16,376 bases of DNA from JAKAFX01 sp049965715 (GTDB lineage Archaea > Thermoplasmatota > Thermoplasmata > Thermoplasmatales > Thermoplasmataceae): NCBI GenBank assembly GCA_049965715.1, contig JBMFWA010000025.1:1-16376 (forward strand). The letters run 5' to 3'. Positions 7,107-13,571 of this stretch are shown piece after piece. The position numbers and the translations under genes were made by a program. Each line of letters starts with the position of its first letter. Position 1 is the stretch's first letter. The notes below the pieces were generated by a model. The model had not been told where the DNA came from and ran no database searches. It worked only from the letters and a program-made list of their open reading frames with translations.

Positions 7107-9200
7107 TCAGTGAGCAGGTGAAGCTTTCGTTTTGCCGGATTTCGCTGAAGCTTTCCAGCCGTACGGCGTTAATGATCTTCGAATCTTACCGTTAAGCCTT
7201 AGGGAATTCAAAACTACTGAAGTGGAGCTCATTCCCATGGCCAGCGCCGCCAGTATGGGAAGCAACGAATAAATGTAAAGTCCGGTGAACGGAACAAGAA
7301 TGCCAGCCGCCACCGGTAAAAGAACTGTGTTATATCCTATTGCCCATCCAATGTTCTGTTTCACCTTTGAGATTGTTTTAGCACCGATAATAATTGAGTA
7401 AACAACGTGATTCAGGTCATTGCTGAGCAGTATTATATCCCCGCTCTCCCTGGCGATATCAAGACCAGATCCCATTGCTATACCAACGTCTGCAGTTTCA
7501 AGGGCTACACTGTCGTTTATTCCGTCTCCAACAAATACCACATATTCACCCGACTCCTGATAGCGCCTAATGATCCCTGCTTTATCTGATGGCATTGCAC
7601 CCCAGTGCACGTCCTCGATGCCCAGTGTCTGAGCTATCCTTTTGGCCTGATCTTCTGAATCACCCGTAACCATTGACACTTTTTTGCCCATTGATTTAAG
7701 AGCGGAGATTGAAGTAAAAGCTGAATCTCTTATCTTGTATGAAAGGAGTATGTGCCCCATATCTTGTCCATCACTGGAAATAGTGATTCCTGTGATTCCT
7801 GCCCTTGTAGACCTTGAAACCTGGATTTTTCTCCCCTCAACGTTTCCAGTAATTCCTAAACCAGGAATCTCCTTGATGTCAGTGGCAGTTTTGAGGTTAA
7901 TCCTTCTATCCTGTGAAAGACTGACAACTGCTTTTGCAATGGGATGATCGGAATATTGTTCAACAGACGCAGCCATGCTCACTATATCTTCATAGGATAT
8001 CCCCTGCTCTGGAAGCACTTTTTCGACGACCGGATCCGGCATGGTCAGCGTACCGGTTTTGTCGAACACAATCATTGTTGCCCTTGCAAGTCTATCAAAA
8101 GATCCTGAATTTTTTATGATTATACCGTTCTGGGAGGATATGTTGGACGATATAAGAAGCGTTATGGGCCCGGCAAGACCTATGGCACATGGGCATGCAA
8201 TCACCACAACAGAGACAAAAACGAGTATTGCTATTTCCCATGGATAATTGAAACCCGTGAAACCAAGATAGAAATACCAGAAAAGCGAGGATGTAAATGC
8301 AACCGCTAGAACAACCGGTATGAATATCGATGAAAATACGTCGGCTATCCTCTGCACCTTCACCCTGCCCATTGATGCTGACTGGATCAGCCTGTACACC
8401 TCATTTATGGTGCTGTTCTTACCAGGTTTTTCTGCCCTGATCTTCAGGATACCGTTGAGGTTCTTCGTACCAGAGACCACCACATCTCCTTCAATTCTCA
8501 ATACCGGATCCTGTTCACCAGTTATAACAGACTGGTCTACCTCGCTCTTCCCTTCAACAACGGTTCCATCGCATGATACGATTTCCCCAGGCTTGACGAG
8601 AATGATATCCCCAATCTCTATATCATCTGGCTTCACTTCCACCTCTGATCCATCTGCTGCAAGCTTGTGTGCAACATCCGGGAGCAGGGTTTCAAGCTTC
8701 CTTGCGGAAGAATTGGCTCTTTCCTTGGTTACTGTCTCTATGTAATTTCCAGTCAGTATAAGCGTGATTATGAAAACAGCAGCATCAAAATACACTGATG
8801 AACCGTAGAAATTAAAGAATGTAAGGTAAGCTGAGAAGAAAAATGCTGTAAGGGTGCCCATGGATACCAGGAGATCCATGTTGCCAGTGTGCATTCTGAT
8901 TGAATGATAGGCACCTTTGTAGAAAAGAGATCCGGAATATGCCATTACCGGGATAGAAAGCAGCAGTTCGATTAGATCATGAAATGGAATCCCTGCAAAG
9001 CCGTACTGTACAATCATGATCGGGATAGTAAAGACCCACGCTACAACCATTTTCCTCTTTATCTTTCCAGATTCGGCTTCAGGAGAAAGAAATTTGTCCA
9101 TGCATGCCTGCGAACAGAAGTAATATTTCTGCCCGTCCCTTTCAACGAAAAGATCACTGGTCTCAGGAACGAACATGCCGCAAACAGGATCATTAGGCAA
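7107..9200 (-). CDS. copA: Cu+-exporting P1B-type ATPase with N-terminal YHS domain
   Basis: The 697-aa membrane pump has an N-terminal YHS metal-binding domain (residues 3-37: DPVCGM with C7, then C29 and C33) instead of the usual HMA domain. The core shows transmembrane CPC (C336, C338), the phosphorylation site DKTGTLT with D380, HP at 419-420, TGDSEDQAK at 512-520 and GDGINDS at 558-564. In the last membrane helices GYN (622-624) and MSS (657-659) are the P1B-1 Cu+/Ag+ signatures, indicating Cu+ export. Two deviations are visible: the actuator loop reads TGEQ rather than TGES (227-230), and CPC is followed by AIGLAGP rather than ALGLATP. The start must be TTG at 9200, because it lies just ahead of the conserved DPVCGM. 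It sits 5 bp after the stop of the YHS peptide gene. The C-terminus is basic (KASAKSGKTKASPAH). Confidence 0.9.
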   Translation of the reverse strand: MPNDPVCGMFVPETSDLFVERDGQKYYFCSQACMDKFLSPEAESGKIKRKMVVAWVFTIPIMIVQYGFAGIPFHDLIELLLSIPVMAYSGSLFYKGAYHSIRMHTGNMDLLVSMGTLTAFFFSAYLTFFNFYGSSVYFDAAVFIITLILTGNYIETVTKERANSSARKLETLLPDVAHKLAADGSEVEVKPDDIEIGDIILVKPGEIVSCDGTVVEGKSEVDQSVITGEQDPVLRIEGDVVVSGTKNLNGILKIRAEKPGKNSTINEVYRLIQSASMGRVKVQRIADVFSSIFIPVVLAVAFTSSLFWYFYLGFTGFNYPWEIAILVFVSVVVIACPCAIGLAGPITLLISSNISSQNGIIIKNSGSFDRLARATMIVFDKTGTLTMPDPVVEKVLPEQGISYEDIVSMAASVEQYSDHPIAKAVVSLSQDRRINLKTATDIKEIPGLGITGNVEGRKIQVSRSTRAGITGITISSDGQDMGHILLSYKIRDSAFTSISALKSMGKKVSMVTGDSEDQAKRIAQTLGIEDVHWGAMPSDKAGIIRRYQESGEYVVFVGDGINDSVALETADVGIAMGSGLDIARESGDIILLSNDLNHVVYSIIIGAKTISKVKQNIGWAIGYNTVLLPVAAGILVPFTGLYIYSLLPILAALAMGMSSTSVVLNSLRLNGKIRRSLTPYGWKASAKSGKTKASPAH

Positions 9201-9205
9201 TCAGA

Positions 9206-9349
9206 TCATCGTCTTGAATACTTGAGCGGGTTCTTATCGAATTCAGTCTTACATCCAGAGTTGCAAAAGTAAAAGGTTTTGCCCTGAAACTCACTCTTGT
9301 ACGGGGTATCCTCTTTCACTTTCATTCCACACACTACGTCTTCCTTCAT
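9206..9349 (-). CDS. 47-aa YHS-domain metal-binding peptide upstream of copA
   Basis: The ATG at 9349 opens a 47-residue ORF ending at TGA 9206-9208. It contains VVCGMKV near the start and YFCNSGCKTEF later, the two halves of a YHS domain with three cysteines arranged as in the N-terminus of the ATPase that follows. It is therefore a free-standing copy of the pump's own metal-binding domain and may act as a small cytosolic copper (or related metal) carrier to the pump. It lies 5 bp upstream of the ATPase start and shares its promoter (TATA at 9371-9377). YHS domains occur alone in small proteins of metal-resistance operons; a chaperone role here is inferred from position. Confidence 0.8.
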   Translation of the reverse strand: MKEDVVCGMKVKEDTPYKSEFQGKTFYFCNSGCKTEFDKNPLKYSRR

Positions 9350-9370
9350 AGATCAGAATCTCTACAGGAT

Positions 9371-9377
9371 ATTTAAC
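9371..9377 (-). promoter_or_regulatory. TATA-like box of the YHS-copA unit
   Basis: GTTAAAT, on the minus strand, lies 21 nt before the ATG of the YHS peptide, the usual spacing for an archaeal TATA box with a leaderless transcript. Confidence 0.5.
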
Positions 9378-9384
9378 TCATTAT

Positions 9385-9399
9385 TGTGCAAACTGCACA
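9385..9399. promoter_or_regulatory. Perfect palindrome adjacent to the copper-unit TATA box (operator candidate)
   Basis: TGTGCA-AAC-TGCACA is a perfect 6-3-6 inverted repeat lying 7 bp upstream of the TATA box of the YHS-copA unit, where a BRE or regulator would bind. Its position next to the box fits a metal-responsive regulator site. No regulator gene is encoded nearby, and no family assignment of the site is possible from sequence alone. Confidence 0.45.
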
Positions 9400-9467
9400 T
9401 TCACATGGTTATATTCAGGCACTTCTGTTTGCACGCTCTTGCTGAATATGATCGTTCATTGCAGCAA

Positions 9468-10238
9468 TCAAACACCGTGGGTCAGGTTATCTACCCTTCC
9501 ACCATCAATAACCAGTACCTGTCCGTTCATGTATGATGAATCCTCACTTGCAAGAAACAACGCGGCACTGGCGATGTCTTCAGTTTTACCGGTTTGTCCC
9601 AAGGTTGTGCGGTCCCTGAACCATTTTTCTGTATAGTTGATCTGATCTGGCGTTTTTCCGCCCGTTGTCATTTCTGTTTTGACCCACCCTGGCGCAATAG
9701 CATTTACTCTTATACCATGGCCCCTCATGTCGAAAGCAAGGCGCTTGGTGAGCATTATTACTCCGGCCTTTGTTATTGCGTAGAACGTTGTGTTGTCTGC
9801 TGATGTTCCTATACCAGCGTTTGATGCAATGTTTATGACGTTACCCCTGTTCTTCTTCAGATCGTTCAGAAACGCCCTTACAGTATTGATTGGTCCCATC
9901 TGATTTATTGCAAACATCCTGTCAACCATGATTGAGTCGTAGTTTTCCCAGCTGCAAAGATACATAGTTCCAGCGTTATTGACCAGTATGTCTATTTCAC
10001 CTATCTCCTTGTGGATCTGATCGGCCATCTTACTCACCGATTCAAAACTACCAATATCGGCCTGAAACGGAATTATTTCGGGAAATCTTTTCTTCAGTTC
10101 CTCTGCCTCACTCTTACTTCTGCTGTAATTTATAATTACCTCTGCACCCTCTTCAACAAACAATTCAGCTATAGACCTTCCTATTCCCCTTGATCCACCC
10201 GTTATAAGAGCCAGTTTTCCTTCCAGCTTGCCAGTCAT
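9468..10238 (-). CDS. SDR-family NAD(P)-dependent oxidoreductase
   Basis: The 256-aa classical short-chain dehydrogenase/reductase has the TGGSRGIG cofactor motif (13-20), NNAG at 87-90, structural N112, and catalytic S139, Y153 and K157 (FYAITKAG). The segment after the second strand (NYSRSKSEAEE) has Arg and Ser rather than Asp, which usually means NADP preference. The length and pattern match FabG-like and glucose- or aldose-1-dehydrogenase relatives; the substrate cannot be assigned. The C-terminal GRVDNLTHGV is typical of a short SDR tail. The ATG at 10238 lies 49 bp downstream of the stop of the preceding 124-aa gene on the same strand, so a shared transcript is possible. The stop at 9468 faces the upstream region of the YHS-copA unit. 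Confidence 0.87.
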   Translation of the reverse strand: MTGKLEGKLALITGGSRGIGRSIAELFVEEGAEVIINYSRSKSEAEELKKRFPEIIPFQADIGSFESVSKMADQIHKEIGEIDILVNNAGTMYLCSWENYDSIMVDRMFAINQMGPINTVRAFLNDLKKNRGNVINIASNAGIGTSADNTTFYAITKAGVIMLTKRLAFDMRGHGIRVNAIAPGWVKTEMTTGGKTPDQINYTEKWFRDRTTLGQTGKTEDIASAALFLASEDSSYMNGQVLVIDGGRVDNLTHGV

Positions 10239-10287
10239 GAGGTCAAGAATAAATCATATCGTAAAAAGTTTTATTGCATTAACTGGA

Positions 10288-10662
10288 TCAGAAATAGGCC
10301 CAGAAATTGTCCTGCCACAAGTCATATTCCTCCTTCAGCTCTCTGATCTTTATTGGTTTGAAAGTATGGGTCCTTTTAGCCTCATCATACCTTGCCATCA
10401 AATCATTGTAAGAAAAATGAGAAAGCTCATCGAATTTCTCCCTGATCAACTTGTCGTTGTGTGGATGTAACTTATTTATCTTTGGGCCACTGTACAGAAT
10501 CTTAAAGAATTTGTTCTCCGCGAGGGTTACATGAAAAACGCGCCATTCAACCTCCAGAGTTTCAGAAACTGCGAGGCCGGTAAGGTCTGCCAGAGCCTCA
10601 ACCGTTCTTATGCCTTCCTTGTCGTCATTAAGCTGAAAAGAAATTTCCACTCCCTTCTCCAT
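10288..10662 (-). CDS. Hypothetical 124-aa acidic and basic protein
   Basis: This is a soluble 124-residue protein rich in Lys, Glu, Asp and aromatic residues, with no membrane segment and no signal peptide. Its middle part (EVEWRVFHVTLAENKFFKILYSGP) reads like a small alpha/beta fold, and its C-terminal half is helical and charged, ending in aromatic LWQDNFWAYF. I recognise no family. The ATG at 10662 is supported by a TATA-like TAAATA (10686-10691 on the minus strand) about 23 nt upstream. The gene is followed by the SDR gene with a 49-bp gap, and that pairing may be functional, but no evidence fixes a role. Confidence 0.65.
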   Translation of the reverse strand: MEKGVEISFQLNDDKEGIRTVEALADLTGLAVSETLEVEWRVFHVTLAENKFFKILYSGPKINKLHPHNDKLIREKFDELSHFSYNDLMARYDEAKRTHTFKPIKIRELKEEYDLWQDNFWAYF

Positions 10663-10683
10663 ACCGGGCTTATCTTAACTATA

Positions 10684-10692
10684 CTATTTATG
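10684..10692 (-). promoter_or_regulatory. TATA-like box for the 124-aa protein gene
   Basis: CATAAATA on the minus strand ends about 22-23 nt before the ATG at 10662, at leaderless spacing. Confidence 0.42.
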
Positions 10693-10903
10693 GTTAATCA
10701 TCTCATGGCTGTCGAACAGAATGTGCTGTTTGTTCTCTGCTGATCTATAAATTCAATTTCCATTTTGTTCGAATGTTGATTTCTTTCCCTGATATGCCGC
10801 AAAAAGGTATAATTCATATATTGTATCGGGATGGAGACCAATTACAGGAAAGCTTGACTGAACATGCATTTGTAACAGTCTATTAACATAGAGAGCATGA
10901 TGT

Positions 10904-11002
10904 ATGGAAAACGTGCACATATCCATTAAAAAAATTGTTGTCTTCGTCGTAGTTCTTATTCTGTTGGGGTACGGGATAATATTTCTCGCCCTCATTGTAT
11001 GA
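10904..11002 (+). CDS. 32-aa single-transmembrane micro-protein candidate
   Basis: A plus-strand ORF of 32 residues begins with a short polar head (MENVHISIKK) and continues as one hydrophobic helix (IVVFVVVLILLGYGIIFLAL) to the stop at 11000-11002. This head-then-helix layout is typical of small membrane peptides. A TATA-like TATTAACA (10881-10888) lies about 16-23 nt upstream of the ATG, compatible with a leaderless transcript. The upstream in-frame codon is a stop, so the start is well defined. No homologue is known to me. The surrounding 800 bp (10663-11464) has no other convincing gene; a minus-strand frame over 10753-11013 looks like a shadow. Confidence 0.4.
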   Translation: MENVHISIKKIVVFVVVLILLGYGIIFLALIV

Positions 11003-11130
11003 TAAGTCCTCACTTCCTTGAATTTTGGGGAAACCCTAATGTCTTTACTGTTGTGTATTGCGTCGTCCTATCTTATCCAAATGATTCGTGCATCTTAGGA
11101 AATGGTCTATCAGACTGCGATTATTTCCTC

Positions 11131-11330
11131 TGCGTTTACGCATACAGCGCCTTTAAGGCGTTTTGCAGGCACCGTATGAATTTGCGTTACTGAACCTTGA
11201 TCGCAGCCAATACAACGATCACTTACCAGTGATAAGATAACCAATGCCTGGGTTCAGAGATAGTATCCTTAATCATTGAAAGGAAGAGTTCGGAAGTCAA
11301 TGTTGATATGATCAATTCTTCGGACTTCAA
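11131..11330. repeat. Cluster of hairpin-forming inverted repeats
   Basis: Within 200 bp of gene-free DNA lie four perfect or near-perfect inverted repeats: TGCGT-TT-ACGCA (11131-11142), CGCCTT-T-AAGGCG (11148-11160), ATCACT-TACC-AGTGAT (11218-11233), and a nested set at 11287-11333 (AGTT..GAAGTC outer arm and GACTTC.AACT, enclosing TTGAT-ATG-ATCAA). Such clustering suggests a structured RNA, a mobile-element end or a protein-binding region. The IS200/IS605-like end at 11411 lies 80 bp further right and could belong to the same element. Confidence 0.45.
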
Positions 11331-11410
11331 ACTTATCTACTGCGATCATTTTAAGTGATTGGCGAATAAAGAACAGATATCATTTCTATTCTGCCAGAAT
11401 CTTTTCTCTG

Positions 11411-11451
11411 GTGACGCCGCACCCCGGCTGGGGCGGGGCATTTCCCGCTCG
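11411..11451. mobile_element. IS200/IS605-like element end (solo remnant)
   Basis: GTGACGCC..ACCCCGGCT..GGGG..TTTCCCGCTC is GC-rich in AT-rich surroundings and has the GTGAC..CCCCGGC..TTCCCGCT pattern I associate with the right ends of archaeal IS200/IS605 (TnpB) elements. A 4-bp stem (CCCC 11422-11425 with GGGG 11430-11433) closes it. A clearly similar copy lies at 16291-16331. No tnpA or tnpB is present, so it would be a solo end, a MITE, or a TnpB guide-RNA relic. It sits 13 bp downstream of the aldo/keto reductase stop and may serve as its terminator. Confidence 0.4.
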
Positions 11452-11464
11452 GATATGTTAAAAT

Positions 11465-12478
11465 TTATGGAATCTGCCTGTCCCGCTTCTGCTGTTCCTC
11501 CGCCCTCTGATCGTATGGATATGTGACTTCCATGTTACTGGCCAGGTTTATCGCATTAATTTGGTCTGTTGTGAGTTTCCATCCTTCAGAACCAAGATTA
11601 TCATCCAACTGTTCAATGGTCCTTGCCCCTATGATGGGTGATGTAACAGCCGGGTTACATAGAAGCCAGTTCAAGGCAATCTGTGCCATGGTTTTTCCAG
11701 TTTCTTTCGAAATATTCCCAAGCTCTAATAGCACCCTGGCAGTCCTCTCATTTTCATATCTGCTGTAATAGTCTTTGGATGAGGAGTCACCCACCCTTGT
11801 CCCTGAAGGTGCATTGGTGATCCCCGACTTGTATTTACCCGTTAATATCCCACCAGCAAGTGGACTCCAGGGCATTACTGCAATGTTTTCTGCCAGGGCC
11901 ATGGGAAGTATCTCATATTCTGTCGCCCTGACGAGTATATTGTAGTGAGATTGAATACTGACTGGCTCATGCCATCCTCTGTTTCTGCACAACTGCAATG
12001 CTTTCTCAAATTGCCATCCCCTGTAGTTGCTTATCCCCACATATCTGATCAGCCCATCCTCCACAAGGGAATTTAGTGCACCGAATGTTTCCTCAAGTGG
12101 AGTAAGCGGATCCCATGCATGAACCTGCAGCAGGTCAATATAATCTGTCTGCAGTCTCTTCAGGCTATTTTTAACAGAAGAGAACAGATGCTTTCTTGAT
12201 AGCCCGACCCCGTTGGGATAATCTGCAGTCCTGAATCTGGCCTTGGTTGCCAGTACAATACTTTCCCTGTCCTGACCCTTAAGCCAGTTTCCAACTATCT
12301 CCTCTGACTTTCCATCAGAATAAACGTTGGCGGTGTCCAGAAAATTTCCACCGTCGTCAATATACCTTGAGATGATCCTGTGACTCGTGTTTTCATCTGC
12401 CTGCCAGCCAAATGTCATTGTTCCAAGGCAAAGTTCGCTTACAATGATTCCCGTGTTTCCAAATTTTCTTAGCTTCAT
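11465..12478 (-). CDS. Aldo/keto reductase
   Basis: The 337-aa (beta/alpha)8 NADPH-dependent reductase has the four catalytic residues of the family in place: D48, Y53, K79 and H120. These sit in FLDTANVYSDGKSEE (46-60), LATKARF (76-82) and LLQVHAWD. The pattern GIRYVGISNYRGW-like (residues near 155) and the C-terminal NPAVTSPIIGARTIEQLDDN block, which contacts the 2'-phosphate of NADP, are standard. Similarity is to the bacterial and archaeal AKR11/12-type reductases of broad aldehyde range; the true substrate is unknown. The ATG at 12478 faces a divergent micro-protein gene, and a TATA-like TTTTAT lies about 22 nt upstream. An IS605-like end follows the stop. Confidence 0.9.
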   Translation of the reverse strand: MKLRKFGNTGIIVSELCLGTMTFGWQADENTSHRIISRYIDDGGNFLDTANVYSDGKSEEIVGNWLKGQDRESIVLATKARFRTADYPNGVGLSRKHLFSSVKNSLKRLQTDYIDLLQVHAWDPLTPLEETFGALNSLVEDGLIRYVGISNYRGWQFEKALQLCRNRGWHEPVSIQSHYNILVRATEYEILPMALAENIAVMPWSPLAGGILTGKYKSGITNAPSGTRVGDSSSKDYYSRYENERTARVLLELGNISKETGKTMAQIALNWLLCNPAVTSPIIGARTIEQLDDNLGSEGWKLTTDQINAINLASNMEVTYPYDQRAEEQQKRDRQIP

Positions 12479-12571
12479 GTTTTTGTAGTGAAAAGCCGGA
12501 TAAAACCTTTATCCATTTCAAATTACGCGACTATTAAAGCAGTGTGAGATCATGTGGGTCGATACTTCTCG

Positions 12572-12612
12572 TTGATGGAGTCATTTTGATGGAAACGTTA
12601 AAATTCATCAAA
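12572..12612. promoter_or_regulatory. Repeat-flanked promoter of the micro-HTH gene
   Basis: TTGATGGA occurs twice in direct orientation (12572-12579 and 12586-12593), and the second copy pairs with CATCAAA (12606-12612) as an inverted repeat (TTTGATG with 14-nt spacer) that encloses a TATA-like GTTAAAATT (12598-12606). A regulator binding there would cover the promoter. The gene behind it encodes a small HTH-like protein, so autoregulation is possible. Confidence 0.4.
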
Positions 12613-12637
12613 TCACTCATAAGGGAGGTGTGAGGTC

Positions 12638-12778
12638 TTGAAAGAACTAAGCAAGAAGGAGGTCAAGCAGATACGTAAGCTCCTCAAGGAAGGAGTGGAC
12701 GTGCCTCAGATATGCAAGCAGTTTGATATAGAGCCGGAACACTGGCGTGATATGGTCATAAAATACGATCTGTTCTAG
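12638..12778 (+). CDS. 46-aa helix-turn-helix-like micro-protein
   Basis: From TTG 12638 a 46-residue ORF runs to TAG 12776-12778. The start is set by a full GGGAGGTG ribosome site (12623-12630), 7 nt upstream. The protein is highly charged and reads EVKQIRKLLKEGVDVPQICK followed by QFDIEPEHWRDMVIKY. The pattern I-x2-LL-x-EG-x4-I-x3-F-x-I-x3-W is a resolvase/LysR-like tri-helical HTH. It is a stand-alone DNA-binding-size domain with nothing else attached. It lies divergent to the aldo/keto reductase and convergent with the membrane protein at 12811. Its function is unknown; the direct and inverted repeats around its promoter make autoregulation a reasonable guess. No family name can be given. 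Confidence 0.65.
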   Translation: MKELSKKEVKQIRKLLKEGVDVPQICKQFDIEPEHWRDMVIKYDLF

Positions 12779-12810
12779 TCCACAGTGATTCATCCACGTC
12801 CCGGAAACAG

Positions 12811-13485
12811 TCATTTCGCAATTGGAGACTGTTCTATATTATGAGAGGAAACGACATACACAACGAAGAAGAATATCAGAAATATAGGGATGAGAAGAAG
12901 ATCATTCACTGCCACAACAGACTCAAGATACCAGAATGTGGAGAAGGTAAGGAGTAGAGCAGAAACTGTCACTTTCATAATCGCCTGCTTTATCTTCCTG
13001 ATCTGGGAATGCAGAATAAACGAAAAAGCGATTACTGCAGCTATACCGATGGAAACTCCAATGAGGGTCGAATCATAATTATTTGGATAGAGCGCAACAA
13101 GCACAATTGCAGCTTCAAATGCCTCCACGGCTCCAACAGACAGTGCAGTCACCATGAGACCTTTTTCATGCCTTTCCTCCTGCTTACCCCTGAACCCCTG
13201 CCGCTGATATCTGAAGGATCTTCTGGCGCTTCTTACCAGCCGCAATCCAAAATACAGAAGAAGAGTTGCCGAAAACAGCCTTACATAGATCAGTGGAAAA
13301 ATCGAAAGAAAGCTTCCGGCCAGTGCAGTTGGAATGAAAATAACTGCCACGCCTGTGGCAACGGAGAGGAATACCATTTTACGCCTGGATTCAGCATACA
13401 GGGCTATTCCAACGGCCGAAGCTTCTGCCAGTTCAAGAGTTGTTATTCCAACGGCTGCTAGGAGAATTCCCAGATCTATTAACAT
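12811..13485 (-). CDS. COG4280/FTR1-like membrane protein with two ExxE motifs
   Basis: The 224-aa protein has about six or seven transmembrane segments arranged as two related halves. Each half opens with a helix carrying an E-x2-E motif: ELAEASAVGIALY (E18, E21) and EAFEAAIVLVALY (E121, E124). These resemble the REGLE helices of FTR1 iron permeases and the conserved glutamate motifs of UPF0016/GDT1 cation transporters. A basic cytoplasmic loop (SARRSFRYQRQGFRGKQEERHEKG) separates the halves. The layout fits the archaeal COG4280 group of predicted membrane proteins. A divalent metal or iron transport role is a motif-based inference, not established. The ATG at 13485 has a TATA-like AAATAAAT about 25 nt upstream, shared as a divergent promoter region with the HIT gene. 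Confidence 0.65.
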   Translation of the reverse strand: MLIDLGILLAAVGITTLELAEASAVGIALYAESRRKMVFLSVATGVAVIFIPTALAGSFLSIFPLIYVRLFSATLLLYFGLRLVRSARRSFRYQRQGFRGKQEERHEKGLMVTALSVGAVEAFEAAIVLVALYPNNYDSTLIGVSIGIAAVIAFSFILHSQIRKIKQAIMKVTVSALLLTFSTFWYLESVVAVNDLLLIPIFLIFFFVVYVVSSHNIEQSPIAK

Positions 13486-13571
13486 TATAAAGAATGGTAT
13501 AGTATCACTGATTTATTTTTTTGGCAGGAATGGATATATAGGAGTGTTTGAATAGGTCATCAGGCATCCAG
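13486..13571. promoter_or_regulatory. Divergent promoter region
   Basis: AAATAAAT (13511-13518, minus strand) sits 25-33 nt from the membrane-protein ATG, and GATATATAG (13532-13540, plus strand) lies about 32 nt before the HIT gene ATG. Both are TATA-like and point outward, so the two genes share this 86-bp control region. Confidence 0.4.

Noticed and set aside
8320..8745. Plus-strand open frame of 141 codons inside the CopA gene
   Set aside because: Antisense shadow of the P-type ATPase actuator region; low-complexity Ser/Thr/Pro/Ile composition.
10753..11013. Minus-strand open frame of 86 codons in the gene-poor stretch
   Set aside because: Composition unlike a folded protein, no promoter or ribosome site, and it overlaps the better-supported 32-aa plus-strand ORF.
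11190..11250. Minus-strand short frame with CIGC resembling a ferredoxin start
   Set aside because: Only about 44 codons, a single CxxC and no further cysteine spacing; it coincides with the hairpin cluster.
13009..13461. Plus-strand open frame of 150 codons opposite the ExxE membrane protein
   Set aside because: Antisense to a convincing transmembrane protein, with no domain and a poor start context.
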